Shown here: positions 26,773 through 35,955 of the stretch, in pieces
Position numbering within the stretch: position 1 is the stretch's first letter
Layout: every line of letters starts with the position of its first letter
NCBI RefSeq assembly: GCF_016651435.1
Contig: NZ_JAEPRJ010000001.1
Span: 372,001-436,000 of the forward strand
Source: Catonella massiliensis
Lineage (GTDB): Bacteria; Bacillota; Clostridia; Lachnospirales; Lachnospiraceae
Direction of reading: 5' to 3'
Length of the DNA stretch: 64,000 nucleotides
Program-made: the position numbers and the translations under genes
Notes under the pieces: generated by a model
Seen by the model: the letters and a program-made list of their open reading frames with translations, nothing else
Database searches by the model: none
Told to the model about the DNA's origin: nothing

Positions 26773-27182
26773 GATGAAGTTAAAATGTTAAATAGATTTT
26801 CCTGTTAAGTAAGACTTAGATACTCAGGATATACTAAAGTTTAAGGCAGCCACAATAATCAGAACTGCTTAATGCCAGATACCTAAGAACTGAACGCTTT
26901 TTGCAGTGACTATTGGGGAGAAAAAGCAGCAATCAGTATAGACAGATATCGAATACATATCACATATAATAAAATATAAAACACATATCACATATAATCA
27001 GATATCGAATACATATTTCACGCAAATTATAAAAACTAAGAAATACTGCTTAGTGGTTTAAGAAATACTACTTAGTGACTATTGCAACTCACCCGACAAG
27101 TAGTATTATAAACGAAATTCAAATCAAAAACAACGGTAAAGTGCACAAAGTTTTGAAAGAAAAGTGTACAAAATAACCAAAA
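26773..27182. repeat. Long non-coding flank shared with Rpn copy 2
   Basis: About 400 bases without a gene. Much of it recurs, diverged, upstream of the second Rpn gene (63317-63830): CAGATGAAGTTAAAAT, TAAGTAAGACTTAGATAC, CAATAATCAGAACTGCTTA, repeated ATATCACATATAAT words, and the far-end signature GTGCACAAAG...AAAGTGTACAAAATAACC. The flank seems to belong to the element. Confidence 0.6.
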
Positions 27183-27214
27183 TTAAAAAAGATAGCCCCC
27201 GCAGGGACTATCTT
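27183..27214 (-). terminator. Terminator of the activase gene
   Basis: On the minus strand AAGATAG, a GC-rich inner stem (TCCC/GGGG) and CTATCTT are followed by TTTTTT (plus-strand positions 27214 down to 27183). This is a classic intrinsic terminator. Confidence 0.85.
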
Positions 27215-27231
27215 AATAAATACATTAAGTT

Positions 27232-30200
27232 TTAACTTCTAAGAAGCTCATTCTCAGCAGTTGCAAGCATAAGTTTAATACGGTTAAGCTGATTAACCTC
27301 ACTTGCACCCGGATCATAGTCAACAGCAACTATATTAGTACCCGGATACTTAAGCCTTAGCTGCTTTATTACACCCTTTCCTACTACATGGTTAGGAAGG
27401 CAGCCAAAAGGCTGGGTACAGATGATGTTGGTTGCACCTGACTTAATAAGCTCAATCATTTCACCTGTAAGGAACCAACCTTCTCCGGTCTGATTGCCAA
27501 GAGAAACTATCGGCTCAGCAAACTCAGCAAGCTCAGTTATATAGCTTTGCTCCACAAAATGCTTACTCTTTCTAAGAGCCTTTCTGGCCGGCTTTCTAAA
27601 GAACTCGATAAGGTCAATTGCCCTATTGCTTATAAAGGCATTTCTCTTACTTTTGCCAAGGGTTTCAGCCTTAAAATTAGTATTGTATGCACTGTAGAGG
27701 AGGAAGTCTATAAGGTCAGGAACGACTGCCTCAGCGCCTTCATTTTCAAGGAGATCTACAACACCGTTGTTGGCACTTGGAAGGAATTTAACAAGGATTT
27801 CTCCTACTATACCTACCTTGGTCTTAGTAAGTCCTTCTACACGAGGCAGAGTATCAAAGTCCTCTACAATCTGCTTGCAGTTTCTGTTAAAGGTTATCAT
27901 CGAAGCCTTTTTAAGACTTTCTATACACTTTTTCTCCCACTTCCGGTGAAGCTCGTCAGCAGAGCCTTTTACAAGCTCATAAGGCCTGGTTGCATATAAG
28001 ACTCTCATGAAAAGGTCACCGTACACAAGAGCCTGAAGGCAGCGAAGAAGGATAGGAGGGGTAGCACTAAAGCCCGGATTCTTCTCAAGTCCCTGAACAG
28101 AGAGGGAAATAACAGGGATATGAGCGAGTCCTTCCTTCTTAAGTGCCCTACGGATGAAGCCTATGTAGTTGGATGCACGGCAGCCTCCTCCAGTCTGGCT
28201 TATAAAGATTGCAAGTTTGTTTACATCATATTTGCCTGACTTTATTGCACTCATAATCTGACCTACGACTATGAGAGATGGGTAGCAGGCATCATTATTT
28301 ACATATTTAAGTCCGGTATCGATGACGGAATGTTCATCCGCAAGGAGCTCTATATGGTAGCCACCCCATTCGATAGCAGTTTTAAGCATTTCAAAGTGGA
28401 TAGGAGACATCTGAGGACAAAGTATGGTATAATCCTTCATTTCCTTTTCAAATACAGCCCTGTCAGTGGCAGAGGAGAAATCAAAGTTCTGCATCGGATT
28501 AGCTTCCCTGTCCTTTACCGCAGAAAGGAGAGAGCGGATTCTGATTCTAGCCGCACCGAGGTTATTTACCTCATCTATCTTAAGTACAGTGTATATCTTG
28601 CCTGCACGCTCAAGGATATCACTCACCTGATCTGTAGTTACCGCATCCAGACCACACCCAAAGGAATTAAGCTGAATCAAATCAAGAGCAGGATTGGTCT
28701 TTACATAGCAGGCAGCCTTATAAAGTCTTGAATGGTACATCCACTGATCCATTACCACAAGAGGACGCTCAACCTGTCCGAGATGTGCCACCGAATCCTC
28801 GGTAAGAACAGCAACACCAAAGGAGGTGATAAGTTCAGGTATACCGTGATTTATCTCAGGGTCAATGTGGTATGGCCTTCCCGCAAGAACTATGCCCTTC
28901 TTGCCTGTCTCCTTAAGGTAGGCAATTACTTCCTCACCCTTTCTTTCTACATCCTTCTTGGTCTGAAGGAGCTCATTCCAGGCTTCCTTCACAGCAGCCT
29001 TTATCTCAGCCTTTGGTATCCTTCCCTCAAACACCTTTACAAGCCTGTCAGCAAGTATCTTCTCAGACTCAAGTGAAAGAAAAGGATTCTCAAAGGTAAT
29101 GGAAGGGTCGTTAAGTTCTTCCATATTGTTCTTAATATTCTCACCATAAGAGGTAACAATAGGGCAATTGTAGTGGTTATTTGAGTCAGGTGTCTCATTG
29201 CGCTCGTATATTACACAAGGGTAGAATATATGCTTTACTCCCTTTTTGAGAAGCCACATAACGTGGCCGTGTGCAATCTTAGCAGGATAGCACTCAGACT
29301 CACTTGGAATTGACTCAATACCAAGCTCGTATATACTCCTGCTTGAACGTGGAGAAAGCACAACTCTAAAACCAAGCTTGGTAAAGAAAGTAAACCAAAG
29401 AGGATAATTTTCATACATGTTAAGCACTCTTGGAATACCAATAGTTCCTCTTGTGGCTTCTTTCTCAGTGAGAGCCTTGTAACCGAAGGTTCTCTGCATC
29501 TTATACTCAAAAAGATTAGGTATATTGTCCTTGTTCTTTTCAAGACCGAGACCTCTTTCACATCTGTTACCTGAGATATAGTGTCTTCCACCTGTAAATG
29601 TATTGACAGTAAGCATACAGTGGTTATTACACTTTTGGCATCTCTCCATATTTGTCTCATAGCTAAGATTTTTAATCTGCTCGTAGGAAAGAGTGGTGGT
29701 CTCATCACCCTGCCTGTAGTGCTTTCTTGCTATAAGGGCAGCACCGAAAGCACCCATTATACCTGCAATGTCAGGCCTTATAGCCTTGGTGCCTGATACC
29801 TTCTCAAAGCTCCTTAGCACAGCGTCATTGTAGAAGGTTCCACCCTGAACTACTATATTTTCGCCCAAATCCTTAGGGTCTGTGAGCTTAATAACCTTTA
29901 GAAGGGCATTTTTAATAACCGAATAAGCAAGACCGGCAGAAATGTCTGCTACACTTGCACCCTCTTTTTGCGCCTGTTTAACCTTGGAGTTCATAAACAC
30001 CGTACAACGTGAACCCAGGTCAATAGGATTCTTCGCAAGAAGGGCAACCTTAGCAAAGTCAGCAACCTCGTAGTTAAGAGACTTAGCGAAGGTTTCTATA
30101 AATGAGCCACAGCCCGATGAACAGGCTTCGTTAAGCTGAATGCCGTCAACTGTGCCGTCTTTTATCTTTATACACTTCATATCCTGACCACCGATGTCGA

Positions 30201-31455
30201 GGATACAGTCTACCTTCGGATTGAAGAAGGAAGCGGCAGTATAGTGAGCAACAGTCTCAACCTCACCCTCATCAAGAAGGAAGGCTGCCTTAAGCAATGC
30301 CTCGCCGTAGCCTGTAGAACAGCTTCTTGCTATCTTGCAGTCCTTTGGCATGAGTTCATGTATTTCGTTAAATGCTTTAATGGAGGTCTTAAGAGGACTT
30401 CCGTTATTACTGCTGTAGAATGAATAGAGAAGGGTGCCATCCTCAGCTACAACAGCTACCTTGGTAGTGGTAGAGCCTGCATCTATACCAAGGAAGCATT
30501 TTCCGTGGTAATCTGCAAGATTTCCTTTCTTTACCTCAGCCTTCTTATGTTCAGCCTTAAAAGCCTCGTATTCTTCCTCGCTGTTAAAGAGAGGCTCAAG
30601 CCTAGCTACCTCAAAATCCATACTAACCTTGTTGTGAAGAGTATTGTGAAGCTGGGAAAGAGTCGTAGCCTTCTCATACTTAGAGCTCATAGCAGCACCC
30701 ATAGCTGCAAAAAGATGTGAACCCTCAGGAGCAACTATGTTCTCTGGTCCTAATTCAAGGGTTCTTACAAAGGCAGCCTGTAGCTCAGTAAGGAAGTGTA
30801 AAGGCCCTCCAAGGAAGGCTACATTTCCTCTGATAGGCTTACCACAGGCAAGACCACTTATGGTCTGATTTACAACAGCCTGAAAGATGGATGCGGCAAG
30901 GTCAGGCTTGGTAGCTCCATCATTTATAAGAGGCTGTATATCCGACTTTGCAAATACTCCACAACGTGCGGCTATCGGATAGATGGACTGGTAGCTCTTT
31001 GCATATTCATTAAGGCCAGCTGCATCAGTCTTTAAGAGGCTTGCCATCTGGTCAATGAAGGAGCCTGTACCACCTGCACAGATACCGTTCATTCTCTGCT
31101 CGATTCCACCGGTAAAGTAGATGATTTTGGCATCCTCGCCACCAAGCTCTATTGCCACATCAGTCTGTGGTGCAAAGGTCTTAAGGGCTGTTGCCACCGC
31201 AATAACCTCTTGAACAAAAGGTATATCAAGATGCTTTGAGAGGGTAAGACCGCCAGAGCCTGTTATCATCGCATACACATCCACATTGCCACAGGTCTTT
31301 ATTGCGTCGTGCAAAAGAGAAGCAAGAGTCTCCTGGATATTGGCGTAGTGCCTTTGATAGTCCGAAAAGAGTACTTTCAGGTTATCGTCTATAAGAGCAA
31401 CCTTAACTGTAGTAGAGCCTATGTCTATACCTAGGCGATACTTTGTTTCTGACAT
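27232..31455 (-). CDS. Giant 2-hydroxyacyl-CoA dehydratase activase-type protein
   Basis: A 1407-residue cytosolic fusion. Two BadF/BadG/BcrA/BcrD (HgdC-like) ASKHA ATPase domains lie at about residues 5-270 ([36 protein letters not shown]) and 318-590 ([44 protein letters not shown]); the cysteines in the NGIC and SSGC motifs match the one that holds the bridging [4Fe-4S] cluster of activases. A CxxC pair (CQKCNNHC, about 620) and a DUF2229-like region with ESECYPAK follow, then a C-terminal HgdB/dehydratase-like half with further cysteines. Such proteins are common in Clostridia, but their substrate is not established. No dehydratase genes are adjacent. It is transcribed alone and has its own terminator. 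Confidence 0.85.
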   Translation of the reverse strand: MSETKYRLGIDIGSTTVKVALIDDNLKVLFSDYQRHYANIQETLASLLHDAIKTCGNVDVYAMITGSGGLTLSKHLDIPFVQEVIAVATALKTFAPQTDVAIELGGEDAKIIYFTGGIEQRMNGICAGGTGSFIDQMASLLKTDAAGLNEYAKSYQSIYPIAARCGVFAKSDIQPLINDGATKPDLAASIFQAVVNQTISGLACGKPIRGNVAFLGGPLHFLTELQAAFVRTLELGPENIVAPEGSHLFAAMGAAMSSKYEKATTLSQLHNTLHNKVSMDFEVARLEPLFNSEEEYEAFKAEHKKAEVKKGNLADYHGKCFLGIDAGSTTTKVAVVAEDGTLLYSFYSSNNGSPLKTSIKAFNEIHELMPKDCKIARSCSTGYGEALLKAAFLLDEGEVETVAHYTAASFFNPKVDCILDIGGQDMKCIKIKDGTVDGIQLNEACSSGCGSFIETFAKSLNYEVADFAKVALLAKNPIDLGSRCTVFMNSKVKQAQKEGASVADISAGLAYSVIKNALLKVIKLTDPKDLGENIVVQGGTFYNDAVLRSFEKVSGTKAIRPDIAGIMGAFGAALIARKHYRQGDETTTLSYEQIKNLSYETNMERCQKCNNHCMLTVNTFTGGRHYISGNRCERGLGLEKNKDNIPNLFEYKMQRTFGYKALTEKEATRGTIGIPRVLNMYENYPLWFTFFTKLGFRVVLSPRSSRSIYELGIESIPSESECYPAKIAHGHVMWLLKKGVKHIFYPCVIYERNETPDSNNHYNCPIVTSYGENIKNNMEELNDPSITFENPFLSLESEKILADRLVKVFEGRIPKAEIKAAVKEAWNELLQTKKDVERKGEEVIAYLKETGKKGIVLAGRPYHIDPEINHGIPELITSFGVAVLTEDSVAHLGQVERPLVVMDQWMYHSRLYKAACYVKTNPALDLIQLNSFGCGLDAVTTDQVSDILERAGKIYTVLKIDEVNNLGAARIRIRSLLSAVKDREANPMQNFDFSSATDRAVFEKEMKDYTILCPQMSPIHFEMLKTAIEWGGYHIELLADEHSVIDTGLKYVNNDACYPSLIVVGQIMSAIKSGKYDVNKLAIFISQTGGGCRASNYIGFIRRALKKEGLAHIPVISLSVQGLEKNPGFSATPPILLRCLQALVYGDLFMRVLYATRPYELVKGSADELHRKWEKKCIESLKKASMITFNRNCKQIVEDFDTLPRVEGLTKTKVGIVGEILVKFLPSANNGVVDLLENEGAEAVVPDLIDFLLYSAYNTNFKAETLGKSKRNAFISNRAIDLIEFFRKPARKALRKSKHFVEQSYITELAEFAEPIVSLGNQTGEGWFLTGEMIELIKSGATNIICTQPFGCLPNHVVGKGVIKQLRLKYPGTNIVAVDYDPGASEVNQLNRIKLMLATAENELLRS

Positions 31456-31545
31456 AAAATATTCTCCATTCTAAACGAAGACAAGGCATATATAAGCCTT
31501 AGCTTCATTGAAATATATTTGACACAATTAGTTTGAATCCACGAT

Positions 31546-31551
31546 ATTATA
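31546..31551 (-). promoter_or_regulatory. Probable -10 box of the activase gene
   Basis: The minus strand reads GGTATAATATCG here, about 90 bases before the gene start. The matching -35 region is poor, so only the -10 box is proposed. Confidence 0.35.
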
Positions 31552-31700
31552 CCACAACGAAAAAAAAAGGACAGTAGAAAAATTTTACAAAAATGTGTTT
31601 AATTAGATACATTTTCCCTCAAATATTCACGAAACAGGTTATAACACAGAATTAACACAAAACTGTATTATTCTATCTTTCATACATATTTAGTAATTTG

Positions 31701-31755
31701 TTGACAAGGGTTTTAATAAAATTTATAATAGTATGGTATATCCTATAAGGATATA
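31701..31755 (+). promoter_or_regulatory. Consensus promoter with a start-site palindrome
   Basis: TTGACA 31701-31706, 17 bases, TATAAT 31724-31729: a perfect sigma-A promoter. TATATCCT 31737-31744 and AGGATATA 31748-31755 form an 8-bp palindrome at about +1 to +20, a good operator position. The transcript has a leader of about 100 bases before the rhomboid-like gene. Confidence 0.75.
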
Positions 31756-31836
31756 AGTGTCAAAGATATATAATATGGGATAGACTTGAGTGCTGCTTAG
31801 CTTATTATTCTTTGGCATACAAAAAAATAGGAGAAT

Positions 31837-32712
31837 ATGATGAATAATTTTCTGGATAAAATGGAAATGAAGTTTGGGAGATTTGCTATTAAGAATCTCA
31901 TGCTATATATAATAGGAGTATACATAGTAGGTGCCCTGATATCGGTGGTCAATCCTCTATTTTATATTTCCTATCTCTCATTAAATATTGAAAAGATTAT
32001 GCAGGGGCAGGTATGGAGGCTTATTACCTTTATTTTGGAGCCTATGGCAAGCGTAAGTGGTGGAACTTCAGTCATCTTTTTTTGTATTACACTTTATTTT
32101 TACTGGATACTGGGAACGAACCTGGAATATGCCTGGGGCACTTTTAGATTCAATGTTTACTATCTTTCGGGAATTATTTTTAATATAATCGCTGCAATTA
32201 TCACATACGCAGTGACAGGAGACGGACTATCGGGAATGTACTTCGGACTTAATTACATCAACGAATCCCTTCTTCTTGCGTATTGTGCGATGTATCCTGA
32301 TTATCAGGTACTCCTCATGTTTGTTCTTCCTATCAAGATGAAGTACCTCGGTATCTTCTACGGTGCCTTTGTAGTGCTTCAGATAGTGCAGAACGCTGCT
32401 GCAGGCAACTTCATGTTTGCGATTGCAATAGTTGTTGCTATGCTTAACTTTATATGGTTTTACTTTTCAACCAAGAATTACAGGCAGAAGCTTAATAACA
32501 GGATGCGGAGAATGAAGTTCGAATCAAGAAATAAGGCCGGCGAGAGAAGCTTCCGCACAGAAACGGGGATTGCTAGACATAAATGTGCAATTTGCGGTAG
32601 GACGGAGCTTGACGATCCAAACCTGGAGTTCAGATTCTGTTCAAAATGTGATGGAAACTATGAATACTGCAACGAGCATTTATTTACACATCAGCATATA
32701 AAAAAGCAATAG
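31837..32712 (+). CDS. Rhomboid-like membrane protein without protease residues, zinc-binding tail
   Basis: A 291-residue protein with about six membrane helices in residues 18-212. QVWRLITFIL after the first helix is the usual rhomboid WR element, and LGTNLEYAWGTFRF and the GLNYI region fit the fold. The catalytic Ser of GxSG is replaced (SGMYFG) and the last helix has no catalytic His, so this reads as a pseudoprotease like iRhom or derlin. The cytosolic tail (about 245-291) has CAIC, FCSKC, YC and EHLFTHQHIKK, a probable zinc ribbon. It starts after AGGAGAA. It may recognise or sort membrane proteins; that is inference. ATG 31840 is an alternative start. Confidence 0.7.
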   Translation: MMNNFLDKMEMKFGRFAIKNLMLYIIGVYIVGALISVVNPLFYISYLSLNIEKIMQGQVWRLITFILEPMASVSGGTSVIFFCITLYFYWILGTNLEYAWGTFRFNVYYLSGIIFNIIAAIITYAVTGDGLSGMYFGLNYINESLLLAYCAMYPDYQVLLMFVLPIKMKYLGIFYGAFVVLQIVQNAAAGNFMFAIAIVVAMLNFIWFYFSTKNYRQKLNNRMRRMKFESRNKAGERSFRTETGIARHKCAICGRTELDDPNLEFRFCSKCDGNYEYCNEHLFTHQHIKKQ

Positions 32713-32748
32713 AATTTTCTTTAATAAAATATAAGTGAGGACATTATA

Positions 32749-34137
32749 ATGAGTAAGAAAACAAGCGCTATGTTGGATATTAAGAAGGGCAGGAACCTTG
32801 AAAGAAGCCTCCCTGCATTTGCAGGCGAGCTATCCGCAGTTTATGGGAAGGCAGCAATTCTTAATCTCTCAATGAACTATGCAAACTATTTTGTAAATAC
32901 AAAGGAAAAGGAAACCGATAGGAGCTTTGATGGAGCAAAGAAGAAAATAAATGCTCTCATTAAGTCTGTTATAGTGGATGGAGATTTTTCTAAGGAGAGC
33001 ATAGAGGAAGCCGAAAAAATTAGGGAAGAGGTTAAAGAAGGGGTAGATGCAGCAACTGCCTTCTTAAGTGCCTTTGAGAACTTTAACTACGTGCTTTCAA
33101 GAAAGCTTCCAAACAAAGAATACGACGGAAAAGAATTTGACACAGATGACGAAGCAAGAAAAATCCTTGCTTATATCTTTGAAGATGATGACAATATCGC
33201 TATCAATTCCAAGATTCAGAGAGTGATATCTGAACTTCCCATCAGATACACTAAGGGCAAGTTCTTCGATATCATCGAGAACTCAGTAGACCGCTACACA
33301 GGTGGTCAGAAGAAGGCTCTAAAGGCGTTTGCCTATATGGTTAGGCAGGCAGGTATGATTTACGACCTTGACAAGATGCAGAAGCTCTACCCTGATATTG
33401 CGGATGAGTTTGAGTATTATAAGAATTACGAATTTGATAAGGCCACAGTAAAGAAGCTTCTCTCTGAGAGTGCTAAGTTAAATGCGGTTATAGCAAGGTG
33501 TTCAGACCTTACAGATGACGGTATCCTGGTTATGGAGGTTGTAAATGACCTCTATGCAGTGCTGCTTAACTGGGATAATATCGATATGGAAGCCGCAGGA
33601 CTTGAAATTGAAATGATAAAGTTTACCAATGAAAGCTTTGCAAGTGAAGATATGAGCCTTGATGAATTTGATGTGAAGATGGCAGAGATTTTCTCACAGC
33701 TTGAGGGTAAACTTGAAAGTATATATGATGAGCTTCACAGCTTTGAAGGCACACTTTTTGATGTACTAAACAGATTCGCTAAGGAGACCTCAGAGTTTGG
33801 CTTAGTTAACAAGTACGAAGACCTTCATAAATGCAGCATCTTAAAGCAGGGAAGCCTTTTTGCAGACCTCACAGATCTTGAGGAGACTGGAGTTGTTGAG
33901 ATTGCCGATTTGGAGGCACTTAAAGAGAAGCTAAAGGCAGAGTTTGAGAGAATATTTGAAGAAGTTGACAGAAGCGTAAGACGTGGAATTATGGCACAGG
34001 TCATAGGCAGTGTTCCTGTTTACTTTGAAAATAGAACTGAGGTTATGGATTATATAAGGTCATCCCTCGTTTCTTGCAACAGCAGGGAAGAACTTGTTGG
34101 AACTATAAATGCAGTTACTGAAATCATGTGTGAATAA
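32749..34137 (+). CDS. Unknown helical protein, 462 residues
   Basis: I do not recognise the family. It is acidic and looks mostly alpha-helical, without a signal peptide, membrane helices or clear catalytic motif. The start (KKTSAMLDIKKGRNLERSLP) is basic and the middle has long amphipathic stretches rich in D/E. It follows the rhomboid-like gene by 36 bases and precedes a small unknown gene by 11, so the three may be one operon. A cytosolic partner or scaffold is possible but unsupported. Confidence 0.75.
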   Translation: MSKKTSAMLDIKKGRNLERSLPAFAGELSAVYGKAAILNLSMNYANYFVNTKEKETDRSFDGAKKKINALIKSVIVDGDFSKESIEEAEKIREEVKEGVDAATAFLSAFENFNYVLSRKLPNKEYDGKEFDTDDEARKILAYIFEDDDNIAINSKIQRVISELPIRYTKGKFFDIIENSVDRYTGGQKKALKAFAYMVRQAGMIYDLDKMQKLYPDIADEFEYYKNYEFDKATVKKLLSESAKLNAVIARCSDLTDDGILVMEVVNDLYAVLLNWDNIDMEAAGLEIEMIKFTNESFASEDMSLDEFDVKMAEIFSQLEGKLESIYDELHSFEGTLFDVLNRFAKETSEFGLVNKYEDLHKCSILKQGSLFADLTDLEETGVVEIADLEALKEKLKAEFERIFEEVDRSVRRGIMAQVIGSVPVYFENRTEVMDYIRSSLVSCNSREELVGTINAVTEIMCE

Positions 34138-34148
34138 ATGGTGATATA

Positions 34149-34439
34149 ATGATAATAATAGGCGAAACTTTCATTGTGGAAGGACTGATGAAGTCTGACT
34201 TGATAAGGGAACAGGTTATAGGTTCCCTTAGGAAGGGGAAGTTTTCGCCTATTGGTGCATTCGGAGTCTTTGAACCACAGAACCCTGCTAACTTATACGA
34301 GATTATTGCTCTCAATGAGTTCAGGAAGAGTCCATACCAAAAAGGCTGTTATAAGCTGATTGGGCTTACAGGCTCAAAGAAAGAAGCAATTATGCTTGTC
34401 GCAAGGCTTTGGCTTAAGAAAGAAAAGCGAAAGAGGTGA
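34149..34439 (+). CDS. Small unknown protein, 96 residues
   Basis: A basic protein with IGSLRKGKFSPIGAFGVFEPQNPANLY in the middle and a charged WLKKEKRKR end. No family is recognised. It has a weak ribosome binding site (GGTGAT) and is closely spaced between the 462-residue unknown gene and the DUF2953 gene, whose upstream signal lies in its 3' end. The location and clean frame support a real gene. Confidence 0.6.
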   Translation: MIIIGETFIVEGLMKSDLIREQVIGSLRKGKFSPIGAFGVFEPQNPANLYEIIALNEFRKSPYQKGCYKLIGLTGSKKEAIMLVARLWLKKEKRKR

Positions 34440-34444
34440 GTACA

Positions 34445-35506
34445 ATGGGGATTATCGGTGTTTTACTTGCCATACTAAAAGTGATAGGCATTATATTACT
34501 GAGTATACTAGGCTTGCTTCTCATTATAATACTGCTGTTTTTATTTGTTCCTTTTGTGTATAAAATAAGAGTAAAATACGTAGGTAAGCAGCTTGAGGCA
34601 GATGGAGAGGTTAGTTTCTTATTTAGATTGTTAAGGGCAAGAGCCATTTATAAAGAGGAGCTTAGCTATGAAGCGAAGGCTGCCTTTTTTACACTGATAT
34701 CAAGTAAAAAAGCTGATGAAGACAAAGAGGATGGCAAAGAGAGGCGTAAAGAAAACAAAGCCGCAGATGTCAAGGCAGAGGATACAAGCCTAAAAACAAC
34801 AGAAGCTAGAACATCTACCGGGATAACAGAGCGGAAAGCAGCTAAGGTAGAGGCAGATAGTAAACAGGTAAACAATCAACCGGAATCTATTAAGCAGGAA
34901 GATAGTAATATAGTAGATGGCACACAGATAGACCGTAAACAAGAGGTGTGCGGGCAAGTAAACGAAGAAAATAAGGTGGGCAAAAAGGCAAAAAGAAAGA
35001 AAGAAAAAAAGCAAAAAAGCAAAAAAACCAAGAAAAAATATAATATCTTTGCTAAAATAGAGGAAATAAAAGAAAAGATTGATGCTAAGTGGACTGCATT
35101 TAAGGAAGACTTTCTTAGCCTTAACAATAAAAAGGAAGCAGTGCTTAAGTTTATAAATGCAGAGGGCACGGCAGATGGAATCTTTTATCTTCTAACTCAG
35201 TCTAAAATACTTGTTAAAATGATATTGCCGAAAAAGATAAAGGGCTGGCTTAGATTTGGCACAGGAGATGTATACACCGAAGGGCAGTATCTTACTTACC
35301 TTTGCTTTGTATATCCTCTGTATGCGGGAAAGTTTGACATTTTACCTGAATGGGACGAAGAAGTGATAGAAGTGGATGCTTCATTTTCAGGGAAAATAAG
35401 GATGTTTGCTATGCTTTTGATAGGATTAAAGCTTTTATTTAGTAAGAAGGTTAAGGCATTATTAAGGAATTTCAACAGATGTAAAAAGAGTTTTGCTAAG
35501 GCTTAA
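34445..35506 (+). CDS. DUF2953 membrane protein (YtfI-like)
   Basis: A 353-residue protein started at ATG 34445 after AGAGGTGA. One strong membrane helix near the N-terminus (IIGVLLAILKVIGIILLSILGLLLIIILLFLFV in part) is followed by a short beta segment, a long variable K/E/Q-rich linker (about residues 85-205), and the conserved DUF2953 end with GTGDVYTEGQYLTYLCFVYPLY. In B. subtilis the family member ytfI is next to ytfJ, and the same pair is seen here with gerW. A role in sporulation is inferred from that pairing only. Confidence 0.75.
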   Translation: MGIIGVLLAILKVIGIILLSILGLLLIIILLFLFVPFVYKIRVKYVGKQLEADGEVSFLFRLLRARAIYKEELSYEAKAAFFTLISSKKADEDKEDGKERRKENKAADVKAEDTSLKTTEARTSTGITERKAAKVEADSKQVNNQPESIKQEDSNIVDGTQIDRKQEVCGQVNEENKVGKKAKRKKEKKQKSKKTKKKYNIFAKIEEIKEKIDAKWTAFKEDFLSLNNKKEAVLKFINAEGTADGIFYLLTQSKILVKMILPKKIKGWLRFGTGDVYTEGQYLTYLCFVYPLYAGKFDILPEWDEEVIEVDASFSGKIRMFAMLLIGLKLLFSKKVKALLRNFNRCKKSFAKA

Positions 35507-35517
35507 AGGAGGAAGTG

Positions 35518-35952
35518 ATGGCCAGTAATAATTTTGATGAAACAATGGCTGCATTGTTTAAGGGAATGGATGGTTTTATAACCAGCAAGACAGTGGTAGG
35601 AGATGCAATTAAATTTGAAGACGGAACGACCATTCTTCCGCTTGTGGATGTGTCTTTTGGTGCAGGAGCGGGAGCCTTTGCCAGTGAGTCGAAGAAAAAG
35701 GACAACGGGGTAGGCGCTATGTCCGGCAAGATTACACCTAGCTCAGTCCTTGTTATCAAAAATGGCAATGTAAGGCTTGTTAATATCAAGAACCAGGATA
35801 CAATAACCAGGCTTTTAGATATGATACCAGACCTTTCAGAGAAGTTTTCAAAAATGATGAATAAGAATAAAGAGGACAAAACTTCTGAAGGCAGTGCAGA
35901 AGACAAGATGCCCGAGACTGAAGAAGATATAGCTAAGAAGTTGAACAAATAA
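35518..35952 (+). CDS. gerW: GerW/YtfJ sporulation family protein
   Basis: A 144-residue protein with the YtfJ core: FKGMDGFITSKTVVGDAIKFEDGTTILPLVDVSFG, then a glycine/alanine stretch GAGAGAF and GVGAMSGKITPSSVLVIKNG. Family members belong to spore-forming Firmicutes and affect spore germination. The start is ATG 35518 behind AAAGGAGG; a GTG directly before it is less likely. The insertion sequence begins four bases after its stop codon, so the ORF is intact but its downstream transcript is cut off. Confidence 0.85.
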   Translation: MASNNFDETMAALFKGMDGFITSKTVVGDAIKFEDGTTILPLVDVSFGAGAGAFASESKKKDNGVGAMSGKITPSSVLVIKNGNVRLVNIKNQDTITRLLDMIPDLSEKFSKMMNKNKEDKTSEGSAEDKMPETEEDIAKKLNK

Positions 35953-35955
35953 ACA

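Noticed and set aside
29235..29708. A 157-residue minus-strand frame inside the activase gene
   Set aside because: It is an alternative frame of the same strand within a strongly supported coding region.
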